A stretch of 31,765 nucleotides of DNA from JBBDWJ01 sp040902925 (GCA_040902925.1 JBBDWJ010000157.1:1-31765), one strand, 5' to 3'. Shown: positions 7,602-17,691, counted from the first letter of the stretch. The notes: generated by a model not told the origin, from the letters alone. A program made the numbers and translations.

Positions 7602-8069
7602 ATGCACCACTTGATGCCCGACGGAAAGCAACCCGTTATCGTCTGTGCAGACGACGACGCTGACGACCGGATGCTCGTGCAAGACGCTTTTGAGGAAGCG
7701 GGAATGAGCGAGCTGCTGAGGTTTGTCGAAGACGGTGAACAACTCATCGACTACCTCATGCACAGGAATGGGTTTACGCCCCAAAACGCGCCCCGGCCCG
7801 ACGTCATCCTGCTCGATCTGAACATGCCGCGCAAGGATGGCCGCGAGGCGTTGGGTGAGATCAAACAACATGCGGACCTTCGCCGGATCCCCGTCGTGAT
7901 TCTTACGACTTCGAAAGCAATCGAGGACGTCAGCAGAAGTTACGACTTGGGTGCAAGCGGATTCATTACTAAGCCCGTAAGCTACGAAGGACTCGTTGAT
8001 GCTGCAAGAATACTCCGAAAGTACTGGTTTGAAGTTGCAGAACTGCCTTGCTTCCGGAATGGCTCCTGA
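7602..8069 (+). CDS. Single-domain response regulator (Rcp1-like receiver)
   Basis: 155 residues forming only a receiver domain. It has the acidic cluster at residues 18-20 (CADDDADD), phospho-acceptor Asp72 in DVILLDLNMPRKDGRE, the Thr pair at 102-103 and Lys124 in FITKPVS. There is no output domain; such proteins usually act as phosphate carriers or protein-interaction switches, as with cyanobacterial Rcp1, the partner of phytochrome Cph1. The long insertion after the second helix (HRNGFTPQNAPRPD) is typical of the Rcp1 group. GGAAAGGA abuts the ATG at 7602; a second ATG at 7614 has the same site 12 bases upstream and may be the true start. The 3' end overlaps the hybrid kinase gene by 11 bases, which argues for one transcript and coupled translation. 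The likely phosphodonor is one of the neighbouring kinases (inference). Confidence 0.9.
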   Translation: MHHLMPDGKQPVIVCADDDADDRMLVQDAFEEAGMSELLRFVEDGEQLIDYLMHRNGFTPQNAPRPDVILLDLNMPRKDGREALGEIKQHADLRRIPVVILTTSKAIEDVSRSYDLGASGFITKPVSYEGLVDAARILRKYWFEVAELPCFRNGS

Positions 8070-9189
8070 CCCTCAGGCTAGCCCGGTCACGGTTCTGCTT
8101 GTCGAGGATGACGAGGACGACTACCTCATCACCCGCGACCTGCTTTCCGATGTCGAGGGCGTCGCCTATGAGATGACGTGGGTCAACAACTACGACCAGG
8201 GCCTGGCGGAAATGAAGCGCCAAGTGCACGACATCTACCTGGTCGATTTCCGGCTGGCCGGCTGCGATGGACTCGATCTGATCCGCGAAGCCCGCGCCGC
8301 CGATTGCACCGGGCCGATCATTCTTCTCACCGGTCAGGGCGACCGCCAGACCGATATCAAGGCGATGCGCGCGGGTGCATCCGATTTCATCACCAAGGGA
8401 CGCATCGACAGCAGCCAGCTGGAGCGCTCCATCCGCTACGCGATCGAGCAGCACCGCTTGCGCGGAGAGCTGCAGCAGCAGGCCGAGGCCCTGGCGCGCT
8501 CCAATGCGGAACTGCAGCAGTTCGCCTACGTCGCCTCGCACGACTTGCAGGAGCCGCTGCGCACCATCTCGAGCTACGTGCAACTGCTCGCCCGCCGCTA
8601 CAAGAGCCAGCTCGACGACGACGCCAATGAGTTCATTGGTTTCGCCGTCGAAGGCACGCGGCGCATGCAGAACCTGATCAACGATCTATTGAGCCTGTCG
8701 CGTGTCGGCACGCGCGGCCGCGAATTGGAGCCGACCGACTGCAATCTGGCGCTGGACGACAGCCTCGCGAACCTGGGAGCCGCGCTGCGCGAAAGCGGCG
8801 CCGAAATCACCCGCGACCCGCTCCCCGTCGTCATGGCGGATAAGCCTCAGCTAACGCAACTGTTCCAGAACCTGGTGGGCAACGCCATCAAGTTTCAAAG
8901 CGGGGACGCTCCCAAGATCCATATCTTCTGCCGGCCGAACGGCAAGGAGTGCGTCGTCGGAGTGCGCGACAACGGCATCGGCATCGATCCACGCCACGCC
9001 GAACGCATCTTTCAGGTCTTTCAACGCCTGCACGACCGCGAGAAGTACCCCGGCACCGGCATTGGGCTGGCGATCTGCAAAAAAATCGTTGAGAGGCACG
9101 GCGGCCGCATCTGGGTCGAGTCGCAGCCGGGCGAAGGCGCGGCATTCCTGTTCAACCTTTCACAAGCCGAAGGAGCTGAGAAGCAATGA
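8059..9189 (+). CDS. Receiver-histidine kinase hybrid
   Basis: 376 residues: an N-terminal receiver (about 10-125; acidic EDDEDD, acceptor Asp63 in IYLVDFRLAGCDG, Lys in FITKGRI), a short coiled linker, HisKA with His161 in FAYVASHDLQEPLRTI, and a HATPase domain with NLVGNAIKFQ, DNGIGID, FQVFQRLHD and GTGIGLAICKK. The kinase core closely resembles that of the upstream PAS kinase, suggesting duplication. Having the receiver at the N-terminus means this kinase is probably controlled by phosphorylation rather than by its own sensor. I chose the ATG at 8059, which overlaps the preceding stop by 11 bases and starts just ahead of the receiver; a TTG at 7996 is in frame but would add residues with no counterpart. 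Its stop overlaps the next start in an ATGA arrangement. Confidence 0.9.
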   Translation: MAPDPQASPVTVLLVEDDEDDYLITRDLLSDVEGVAYEMTWVNNYDQGLAEMKRQVHDIYLVDFRLAGCDGLDLIREARAADCTGPIILLTGQGDRQTDIKAMRAGASDFITKGRIDSSQLERSIRYAIEQHRLRGELQQQAEALARSNAELQQFAYVASHDLQEPLRTISSYVQLLARRYKSQLDDDANEFIGFAVEGTRRMQNLINDLLSLSRVGTRGRELEPTDCNLALDDSLANLGAALRESGAEITRDPLPVVMADKPQLTQLFQNLVGNAIKFQSGDAPKIHIFCRPNGKECVVGVRDNGIGIDPRHAERIFQVFQRLHDREKYPGTGIGLAICKKIVERHGGRIWVESQPGEGAAFLFNLSQAEGAEKQ

Positions 9190-9638
9190 CTGAATCAACG
9201 AGCAAGCTGGCGGAAATTCTGCTGGTGGAAGACAACCCGGCCGACGTCCGCTTCACGCAGGAAGTGCTCCGCGAGAACCTGATCAACCACGTCTACGTCG
9301 CACGGGACGGGGAAGAAGCGCTGGACTTTCTTCACCGCCGCGGCAAGTTCACCAAGGTGCCGAAGCCGGACCTGATCCTGCTCGACCTGAACTTGCCCAA
9401 AGTGGATGGCCGCCAGGTACTCGCGGAAGTGCGCGCCACCGAAGAACTGAAAAGTATTCCGGTAGCGATCATGACTTCTTCCCGCGACCACGAAGATATC
9501 GTGCGCGCCCAGACGATGCAGGCGACCTGTTATATCACTAAGCCGATCGATCCGGAGGAGTTCCTGAACGCTTTGATGGAATCGGGCGGCAAGTTTCGAG
9601 TTGTCGACAGCCGGCCGGTCGAAGACCCCGTCGGATAG
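9186..9638 (+). CDS. Single-domain response regulator (Rcp1-like receiver)
   Basis: 150-residue receiver with acidic residues in ILLVEDNPADVRF, acceptor Asp67 in PDLILLDLNLPKVDGRQ, the switch residues MTSS near 95-98 and Lys118 in YITKPIDPEEF. It has no output domain. The ATG at 9186 overlaps the preceding TGA by four bases (ATGA), and AAGGAG lies about 12 bases upstream inside the kinase gene, so translation is probably coupled to the hybrid kinase, its most likely phosphodonor. The C-terminal 15 residues extend past the fold with no recognised motif. Confidence 0.92.
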   Translation: MTESTSKLAEILLVEDNPADVRFTQEVLRENLINHVYVARDGEEALDFLHRRGKFTKVPKPDLILLDLNLPKVDGRQVLAEVRATEELKSIPVAIMTSSRDHEDIVRAQTMQATCYITKPIDPEEFLNALMESGGKFRVVDSRPVEDPVG

Positions 9639-9879
9639 GGCGGGGGCAAACGCCGGATCCGGTTGGCCGGTCCCGAGTGCTCACGTCGAGACGAAAGCGC
9701 CGGCCGAATCATCGCGCGCTCAAGTAGACGAATGGCAGCGGCACGGCGAACGCCGGGGCGACTCCGTGCGATTGAGGTTTCGCCGTTGCTGAACGGCTAG
9801 CGGAACAAGAGGGGGAGCGCGCGAACCAGGGCCCGGAACGGCAACAGCCGGGCACGCTGGGCGCGCGGGTTAAGAACGA

Positions 9880-10332
9880 ATGGCAACGATAGCATCCACC
9901 AACGGCGGACCCACGCCAAACATTCTGCTCGTAGAGGACAACCCGGCCGACGCCCGTCTGGCGATCGAAGCGTTCCGCGAGAACCGGCTCGACAACCCGG
10001 TACACGTAGTCAACAATGGCGAAGAGGCTGTTGACTATCTCAACGAATGCAAAAAGCAGAAGACCGCGCTGCCGTCGCTGATTCTGCTCGATCTCAACCT
10101 GCCGCGCAAAGACGGCCGCGAGGTGCTGGCCGAAATCAAAGCCGATGAAGCGCTCAAGTGCATCCCGGTTGTTGTGCTAACGACCTCGCAATCGGAAGAC
10201 GACATCCGCACAGTCTATTCCTTAAATGGCAACTGCTACGTCACCAAGAGCCCCGACATCGAGCAGTTCATCGAGACGGTCAGGCTGCTGGGTGAGTTTT
10301 GGTTAAAGACCGTGCGCCTGCCGCCGGGTTGA
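9880..10332 (+). CDS. Single-domain response regulator (Rcp1-like receiver)
   Basis: 150-residue receiver: acidic pair in NILLVEDNPADARL, acceptor Asp71 in LILLDLNLPRKDGRE, Thr101-Thr102, and Lys123 in CYVTKSPDIEQF. The residue after the conserved Lys is Ser124, where nearly all receivers have Pro (cis-Pro in the beta5-alpha5 loop); this may change how the active site switches. It is separated from the previous regulator by 241 bases and has no strong Shine-Dalgarno, so it may have its own promoter, although it clearly belongs to the same cluster. No output domain is present. Confidence 0.9.
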   Translation: MATIASTNGGPTPNILLVEDNPADARLAIEAFRENRLDNPVHVVNNGEEAVDYLNECKKQKTALPSLILLDLNLPRKDGREVLAEIKADEALKCIPVVVLTTSQSEDDIRTVYSLNGNCYVTKSPDIEQFIETVRLLGEFWLKTVRLPPG

Positions 10333-10563
10333 GGATTCCGATCGTCCGTTCTCGGTAAAGCAATTCAGCGGGATTAGGCCTCGTTGCGGGACAGAAGCCC
10401 GCTCATCGATCGTAAACCGTTCTTCAACACTGGCCGGCCCCTACGGACTTTGCGGGCGTCGGTAGCGCTTCGACGCCGGAGTTCGACGGCGCCCCTAACG
10501 TGGCCTGACACAAGCTGTGCGCGGCCGGATAGCCTTCGCATATCATGAAGAGTTGGAGGTCTT

Positions 10564-10797
10564 GTGGTCACAATCCCGGTGAAAACACGATTGCGTTCCG
10601 ACGGGACTCTGGACATCCATGTTCCGACCGGATTGCCGGAGTCCGACGTGGAAGTACTGCTGCTGATTGAGCCAGTGCTGAACCCGGCCGACGTCTGGCC
10701 GGAGGGTTTCTTTGAGCGCACCTTTGCAGCTTTTGCAGAGCAAACGCTGGAACGCCTGGCGCAGGGATGCATAGATTCGCGCGAGGCTCTGCGTTGA
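10564..10797 (+). CDS. VapB-like antitoxin, small protein upstream of a PIN toxin
   Basis: 77 residues. The protein itself has little family signature (an N-terminal strand-rich part TRLRSDGTLDIHVP and an amphipathic acidic C-terminus), but its position defines it: it ends in TGA at 10795-10797 inside the TTG start of a PIN-domain toxin gene (TTGA overlap), the usual vapBC layout. The GTG at 10564 is preceded by GGAGG four bases upstream. The C-terminal helix would wrap the toxin in such pairs. The N-terminal half could be an AbrB-like DNA-binding hairpin, but this is not certain. Confidence 0.7.
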   Translation: MVTIPVKTRLRSDGTLDIHVPTGLPESDVEVLLLIEPVLNPADVWPEGFFERTFAAFAEQTLERLAQGCIDSREALR

Positions 10798-11194
10798 TCT
10801 ATTTGCTCGATACCAACGCTTGCATCCGATATCTGAACGGCCAATCGCCCGCCATACGAACCACCTCGAAACGGTCGCCCCCAACGCAGTTCGCTTGTGC
10901 TCGGTGGTCAAGGCCGAGCTGTATTACGGAGCCGTCAAGAGCAGAGTTCGAGAGAAAACACTTGCAGCGCTGCGACTCTTTATGGATGCTTTTGTGTCCC
11001 TTCCATTCGACGATCGGGCAGCGAGGGTCTACGCGGATATTCGCGTCGAACTCGAAGCGCAGGGTACCCCGATTGGTCCAAATGACCTACTGATTGCCGC
11101 TATCGCCGTAGCCCACAACGCCACCTTGGTGACCCACAATCGTCGCGAGTTTGAAAGAGTCTCCGACCTCGCGTGCGAGGACTGGGAATCGTAG
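10794..11194 (+). pseudogene. VapC-like PIN-domain ribonuclease toxin, single-base frameshift
   Basis: Read from TTG at 10794 the first frame gives a canonical PIN start (IYLLDTNACIRYLNGQ, with the metal-binding Asp in LLDTN). After SPAIR near 10859 the homology continues in the next frame as NHLETVAPNAVRLCSVVKAE, through the second acidic site (KAELYYG), FDDRAARVYADIR and the final IGPNDLLIAAIAVAHNATLV. Restoring one A in the run at 10858-10860 joins the two halves exactly into a full-length protein of about 133 residues. So either the gene has lost one base or the assembly has. All catalytic acidic residues are otherwise present. VapC toxins cleave tRNA or rRNA; as read, this one would make only a 20-residue PIN start followed by missense. 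It overlaps the antitoxin gene by four bases. Confidence 0.8.
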
Positions 11195-11323
11195 GGCTTG
11201 CCAGCGCGTATGCGGGCAGCCATACACACTGGCGGCCATACGAGAACTCCCGATCCCGCGAGAAATCAGAATTGCCGCCGCGGAATGAAGCCTGCAGCCT
11301 CTCTCTAACACGGCACTGCGGCG

Positions 11324-12988
<1,665 letters not shown>

Positions 12989-13396
12989 AATTCGAAACCT
13001 GAGCCTACATCTTCGCAGCTTCGTTCGATGCCTTCCAGAAGATCTCCAGGCGGGCAGCAAACAACGCCTCCAATTGGCTTCGATCGGCGACGCGCGCATC
13101 GGTTGTGTTCGTGAGCTTCCGTAGTGGATTGCGCGCCAGCCTCGCGCTCCGCGACGAGAAGGTCTCAGAGGCATGCGCCGGCCGGGGCATGGAAGTAAGG
13201 TCCCAGCCGGCACATGGCTTCTCTTCACGCTTCTTGCCTGCTCCAGTTCTCACGCCGCCCCAATCGGCCACCAATTCGTTGGTGCGATTTCACACCTCGT
13301 TGTCGAAGATATCTAACCAAATTCGAAGGGTCCGGCGTCATTAGCTATTGAAACGGCGGCCGCCGCGAACATTCACGCTGATTAAGGGAGACGACG
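12989..13396. other. Divergent intergenic region without a recognised gene
   Basis: It should hold the promoters of the reverse-strand FAD oxidoreductase and of the forward toroid-protein operon. I see no hexamer pair I would defend, and the short open frames in it have no family signature. AGGGAG at its 3' end is the ribosome binding site of the next gene. Confidence 0.4.
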
Positions 13397-14686
13397 ATGA
13401 GATCGTTTTCTGTATGTGTGCTCGCGGCGATGCTGCTGCTTGTCGGCTGGCAATTCGCAGTTCCTGATTCGGTACGGGGAAACGATTCCCCAAAAGCAGA
13501 AAAAACAACCTCGGACAGAACAACCTCGACGAACTCTGCTGAGTCGCTTGCCGTGCGGCAAGGCGTCGACTGGCTGGTGTCGGTGCAGGGCGCTGACGGC
13601 GGCTGGGGGCAAGACGGCGGAGAAACGTCGTACGTGCGTTCCGCCGAGAACCTGGAAACCAACGGCAACGATGTCGCCAACACGGCCGTAGCCACTCACG
13701 CGCTGCTGCGCGCGGGACATACCGCCACGAAGGGCAAGTATCGCGAACCCATGCGGCGCGGCGTGGAATTCATTCTGCGCAACGTCGAATCCAGCCCGCC
13801 CGAGGGCTTGGCGATTACTTCGGTCACGGGAACTCAAATCCAACGCAAGCTGGGCCCATACATCGACACGTTTCTGACGTCGATGCTGCTGGCCGAAATC
13901 GATGGCGAAATGGGCGACGCGAAGTCCAACCGGCGGGTTCGCGCGGCGCTCGAGAAATGCGTTCGCAAGATCGAAGAGAACCAGCAGCACGACGGAAGCT
14001 GGAACATTTCCGGCGGCTGGGCCCCCATTCTGGGAACTTCGATGGCGTCGCGCAGCCTGTTCCTCGCCGATAAGAAAGGCGTCGAGGTCGAGACGACGGT
14101 GATGGCCAAGGTCGATGAATACACGAAAGACAGCGCCCGGTTTGGAGCTGAGGGATTTCGATCGGGCCCATCCGACGCAGGCCGCTACGGGGGTGGAGTT
14201 GCCGGTGGAGTTGGCGGTGGGGTCGCGGGTGGAGTCATCGGTGGAATCCCCGGCGGCGCTGCCGGTACCGTTACGATCGAAGTCAGCGCCGTAGCCACTG
14301 AAGCGGCCGCTTCCTCGGCGGGAGTTGCTCTCTACAAGGGCGCGCAAGTCATCGAGCAATTGAGCCGCACCGAAGCGGACCGCGAGAAGAACGCATTCGA
14401 GATCGCGGCCGTTACCGAATCCCTCGACAACGCCAACTTCACGAGCGGTTTCGGCTCCATGGGCGGCGAGGAGTTTTTCTCATACCTCAATATCAGCGAC
14501 AGCCTGCATCGGAGCGGCGGCGAGCCATGGAACAAGTGGAACACCGACATCAAGACCAAACTCGTCAAGCTGCAGAATGAAGAAGGCAGTTGGGCGGGAC
14601 ACCATTGCATCACGGGCCGCGTTGCGGTCACCAGCGCGGCTGTTCTGACGCTGCTGGTCGAAAACAGCGACGTTAGCAAGCACTAG
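13397..14686 (+). CDS. Secreted alpha/alpha-toroid (squalene-cyclase-fold) repeat protein with Gly-rich insert
   Basis: 429 residues with a signal peptide (MRSFSVCVLAAMLLLVGWQF). Repeats of the prenyltransferase/squalene-oxidase type are visible: GVDWLVSVQGADGGWGQDGG, ALEKCVRKIEENQQHDGSWN and KLVKLQNEEGSWAGHH, each with a hydrophobic helix followed by the QW-like DG(S/G)W turn. The DXDD or other cyclase catalytic motifs are not seen, so this is probably a binding or structural toroid, not a terpene cyclase. A Gly/Val/Ala-rich stretch at about residues 265-290 (GGGVAGGVGGGVAGGVIGG) interrupts the repeats and may be a flexible linker; similar linkers occur in acidobacterial TonB-type proteins. 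The ATG has AGGGAG seven bases upstream. The next gene begins 11 bases after the stop and encodes a second protein of the same fold. Confidence 0.8.
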   Translation: MRSFSVCVLAAMLLLVGWQFAVPDSVRGNDSPKAEKTTSDRTTSTNSAESLAVRQGVDWLVSVQGADGGWGQDGGETSYVRSAENLETNGNDVANTAVATHALLRAGHTATKGKYREPMRRGVEFILRNVESSPPEGLAITSVTGTQIQRKLGPYIDTFLTSMLLAEIDGEMGDAKSNRRVRAALEKCVRKIEENQQHDGSWNISGGWAPILGTSMASRSLFLADKKGVEVETTVMAKVDEYTKDSARFGAEGFRSGPSDAGRYGGGVAGGVGGGVAGGVIGGIPGGAAGTVTIEVSAVATEAAASSAGVALYKGAQVIEQLSRTEADREKNAFEIAAVTESLDNANFTSGFGSMGGEEFFSYLNISDSLHRSGGEPWNKWNTDIKTKLVKLQNEEGSWAGHHCITGRVAVTSAAVLTLLVENSDVSKH

Positions 14687-14697
14687 AGAGGGCACTC

Positions 14698-15867
14698 GTG
14701 CTTTTGGCAGGCAGCAGATTTTCTACCGGGCGTGCATGGCTGGCCGTCCTCCTCTGGTTAGCCGGGGCCGCTTGTTCGATGGAGGCCAAGCGGCCCCCCG
14801 CCCCGGCAAACCCGCAATCCGCCGCCGAAGAATCTCTTCATCGAGGCGCACAGTATCTATGGAGCCGTCAGGCGGAAGACGGCGGCTGGCATAGCAAGAC
14901 GTATGGACTGCTCCGCTCGGGGCAGTCGCTAACGCCTTTCGTTCTGGAAGCATTGCTTGAGGTGCCCGACGATGTTTTTCCCGCGCCAAAGGATCAGATG
15001 AATCGCGCCATTGAGTTCATCCGCCGGAATACGGATGCATCCGGCGCGGTGGGCATGATGGACCACGGTTTGCCCGACTATCCCAACTACGCAACAGCGC
15101 TTGCGGTGAAAGCGTTGTCGCGCGCCGGCCACACCAACGCGCGGGGGGATATCGAACGCATGGCCGCGTATCTGCGCAGCCGTCAGTTTTCAGAAGAGCA
15201 CGGCTGGCGGCCGGACGACGCGACCTATGGGGCGTGGGGCATGGGCGGCGAGATTCGCACGCCTCCGAACCCCGGCCACGTCGATTTGTCGATGACGCGG
15301 CACGTAATCGAGGCGCTCGCCGAAGCGGGAGTTGATCGCAATAATCCGGTGTTCCAGAGGGCGAAAGTATTCGTCGAGCGATGCCAGAATTACGATCCCG
15401 CGCACGCCGAGCGCGGTGACGGGGGATTCTACTTTTCGACGGTGGTGCTCGATGCGAACAAGGCCGGCAGCGAAGGCGAGCGCTATCGCAGCTATGGCAC
15501 GGCAACGGCCGATGGTCTGCTGGCTCTGCTCGCGCTCGGCTATTCTCCCGATGACCAACGCGTTCGGGCGGCGGCGCGATGGCTGGCCGCCCACCATCGG
15601 GCGGATGGCGCGCCGGGTTTTGTGGGCGAAGCCTACGAACGTTGGACGGCGGGGTTGTGGTTCTACTACGCGGCTTCGAGCAGCAGCGCGATGGAGAAGT
15701 TGCAAATCGCCGGTGTGGCGCCGCTCGCGGGCGCGTTGCAGCGCGCTCAAAAGCCGGACGGAAGCTGGAGCAACCCGGAGAATCTCGTGAAGGAAGATGA
15801 CCCGCTGATCGCGACGGCGTTCGCCCTGAAGGCGTTGGCGGCCGCGACGCAGCCGCACGTTTACTGA
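14698..15867 (+). CDS. Lipoprotein with prenyltransferase/squalene-oxidase-type repeats
   Basis: 389 residues. A signal peptide ends in a lipobox (LLWLAGAAC, Cys26), so the mature protein is probably membrane-anchored. The alpha/alpha-toroid repeats are clear: LHRGAQYLWSRQAEDGGWHS, IEFIRRNTDASGAVGM, MAAYLRSRQFSEEHGW, ARWLAAHHRADGAPGF and LAGALQRAQKPDGSWSNPEN. Cyclase catalytic motifs are absent. The start is a GTG at 14698 with AGAGAGGG five bases upstream, and the gene lies 11 bases behind the first toroid protein, so the two form an operon and may work as a pair at the cell surface. Its end overlaps the convergent gene by seven bases. Confidence 0.85.
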   Translation: MLLAGSRFSTGRAWLAVLLWLAGAACSMEAKRPPAPANPQSAAEESLHRGAQYLWSRQAEDGGWHSKTYGLLRSGQSLTPFVLEALLEVPDDVFPAPKDQMNRAIEFIRRNTDASGAVGMMDHGLPDYPNYATALAVKALSRAGHTNARGDIERMAAYLRSRQFSEEHGWRPDDATYGAWGMGGEIRTPPNPGHVDLSMTRHVIEALAEAGVDRNNPVFQRAKVFVERCQNYDPAHAERGDGGFYFSTVVLDANKAGSEGERYRSYGTATADGLLALLALGYSPDDQRVRAAARWLAAHHRADGAPGFVGEAYERWTAGLWFYYAASSSSAMEKLQIAGVAPLAGALQRAQKPDGSWSNPENLVKEDDPLIATAFALKALAAATQPHVY

Positions 15868-17036
15868 ACACAACCGGGGCCGCTCAGTTGGCGCTGCACA
15901 AGCCTGCCGGCGGCTTCCTCAATCGAGGCCCGGGGAAGAGTCGTCGTGCGCTGTATCTGTCCTGCGAACGGCATCAGGAAGCGACCGAACTTCTCGAGCG
16001 CCGGAACGTCGCTTTTAGCCGCGGCCATCTCGATTTGCTTACGCATCCAGGGCGAGAGGACCTCCACGCGGCCGACAAACACACGCGCGACGCTTGCCGG
16101 CGCGGGAACGACTTCCAGCGGAAGCACGGCATCGACCGCCGCGCGCGGCAGAATGTAGATCACCCGCATTCCCTCTTCGAACCACGAGTCGCTCCAGGTT
16201 TCCAGCATCGCCTTGGCTTCCGCACGATACAGACCAAACTCCACCAGGTATTCCACCAGCTCGGTCTCGAGGTCCGCGAGGTTGGCGGTCAATTCCGGCG
16301 TCTCGACTAGGACCGTGTCTTGCAAGCCGGGGAGTTTTCGGTAGCCGATCTTGCCGCCGCGATTCTCAAACACAATTGCCAGCGGAATCGTCTCAGCACT
16401 CGAGTTGCTCACCTCAAGCGCGCTGCCGCGGAAAACCGGCCGCACTGGAATCTCGAAATCACCGATGCCGCGATAGAAAATCAGCTTCTCCTGTTGCTCG
16501 CCGATACGCAGCGGGGCTGAGCCGGTATGGCGCGCCGCGTAGTAAGGGCTGGCGCCTTTTCCTTGCGGGTATTCCAGGTCCGGCCCAGGCAACACGTCCA
16601 CCGCGTCCCAGCGGATTTCGCCGCCACCTAAGGGTTTCGTGCGATCGCTGCGGTAGACTTGCTGCGAAGAAATCGCGTACGCGGTGGGCTTCACGCTGCT
16701 CGCCTTGGGATACCACTCCGTAACCCAGCCTTGAGGAAACGTCACTCCGACCGAAATGGTCACCGGCCGCGGCGAATAGAAGTACAGTACCGGGGTCTCC
16801 ATGCGCACCGCGCCAGCCAGAAGTTTCGGATTCCAATCGGTAAGGCGTTCGACGAAACAGGGCAAGTCGGCGGGTCCTAGCAAGCCAGCCCAGCGGACGG
16901 CGCGGCCATCCGGCCCGGCCACGGAAGTGAATGTGCCCCACTCGTGCGTTACAAGGGCATCCTTCAGCGGTGTTTTGTCGATGGCGAACGCCGGCGCCAG
17001 CAGCAACAAGGCGAGTGCGATTCTGGGAATGAACAT
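15861..17036 (-). CDS. Conserved secreted protein of unknown function
   Basis: 391 residues starting with a signal peptide (MFIPRIALALLLLAPAFA). The mature N-terminus carries LVTHEWGTFTSVAGPDG, a motif I associate with a conserved uncharacterised family in Acidobacteriota and Planctomycetota. The rest alternates beta-rich segments (TISVGVTFPQGWVTEWYP; GDFEIPVRPVFRGS) with a helical C-terminus. A Trp- and Tyr-rich composition and three Cys are noted; no catalytic motif is recognised. The ATG at 17036 has GGAAAGGAAG about six bases upstream. It lies 75 bases downstream of the 17112-17615 gene on the same strand and probably shares its transcript. Its stop overlaps the convergent toroid lipoprotein gene. 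Confidence 0.75.
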   Translation of the reverse strand: MFIPRIALALLLLAPAFAIDKTPLKDALVTHEWGTFTSVAGPDGRAVRWAGLLGPADLPCFVERLTDWNPKLLAGAVRMETPVLYFYSPRPVTISVGVTFPQGWVTEWYPKASSVKPTAYAISSQQVYRSDRTKPLGGGEIRWDAVDVLPGPDLEYPQGKGASPYYAARHTGSAPLRIGEQQEKLIFYRGIGDFEIPVRPVFRGSALEVSNSSAETIPLAIVFENRGGKIGYRKLPGLQDTVLVETPELTANLADLETELVEYLVEFGLYRAEAKAMLETWSDSWFEEGMRVIYILPRAAVDAVLPLEVVPAPASVARVFVGRVEVLSPWMRKQIEMAAAKSDVPALEKFGRFLMPFAGQIQRTTTLPRASIEEAAGRLVQRQLSGPGCVQ

Positions 17037-17111
17037 GAGGGCTTCCTTTCCTAACGTCGTTGCCCTATTGGACGGCGGCGCGGCGCCTTTTCTTCCCGAA
17101 TCTTTTCGCGG

Positions 17112-17615
17112 CTATTGGGGCGCGCCAGGCGGTTGTTGGCTCAGTTTTCCGGCATGCGACAGCACAGCCGCTTCGACTTCTTCTTTTGCGGCAGGGCGGG
17201 CAAAGAACTTTGAGGACTCGCGGAGAAAGCCCTTCGGGCCGATCGGAACCAGGGCGCTCACCGCCGCCTCGCCGCAGCGCCCCGTGAGATTCACGACCCA
17301 CGCTCCCTCGCGAGGCCACTCGTGGGGGACGGCATACACGCCAGGCGTGGGCATCTCCGTCAAACGGGCCAGGGGAACGGTTTGGCGCGCGCCATCGACC
17401 AGTCCTTCCGCGGTGCCCGCAAGTTCCACCTTGGCGGGTTTCGCACAGCCTTTGGAACGGATCGCGAGCACGGCCATCTTTGCGCGGAAATTGCCGGCCG
17501 CTACCGGGCTTCCTATCTCGAGCGAAAACTCTTCGGCGAGCGCCGCCTGGGAGCACGCCAGGGTCAAACCGGCGGCGAGCGCAAGGTGAATGCTTCGGCT
17601 ACTGTTTTTCGGCAT
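17112..17615 (-). CDS. Hypothetical secreted protein
   Basis: 167 residues with a clean signal peptide ending in an Ala-rich cleavage site (LALAAGLTLACSQAALA). The mature part is about 140 residues of mostly beta character (VVNLTGRCGEAAVSALVPIG) with two Cys that could form a disulfide. No family is recognised. AAGGAGA precedes the ATG at 17615 by about seven bases. It is the first gene of a likely two-gene operon with the THEWGTFTSV-type protein, and both are exported, suggesting joint action outside the cytoplasm. Confidence 0.7.
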   Translation of the reverse strand: MPKNSSRSIHLALAAGLTLACSQAALAEEFSLEIGSPVAAGNFRAKMAVLAIRSKGCAKPAKVELAGTAEGLVDGARQTVPLARLTEMPTPGVYAVPHEWPREGAWVVNLTGRCGEAAVSALVPIGPKGFLRESSKFFARPAAKEEVEAAVLSHAGKLSQQPPGAPQ

Positions 17616-17691
17616 GGCGATCTCCTTTTGTTTCGCGCATCGGCGCGGCGCGGCTGCAACGTGGCGAGCACAACGTGTCTAAGCGCGAGAC

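Noticed and set aside
10794..11194. Programmed ribosomal frameshifting in vapC
   Set aside because: There is no slippery heptamer or obvious stimulatory structure at the junction; a lost A explains the shift more simply.
13005..13274. 89-codon reverse open frame in the divergent intergenic region
   Set aside because: No Shine-Dalgarno, no family signature, and it would separate the FAD gene from its promoter region.
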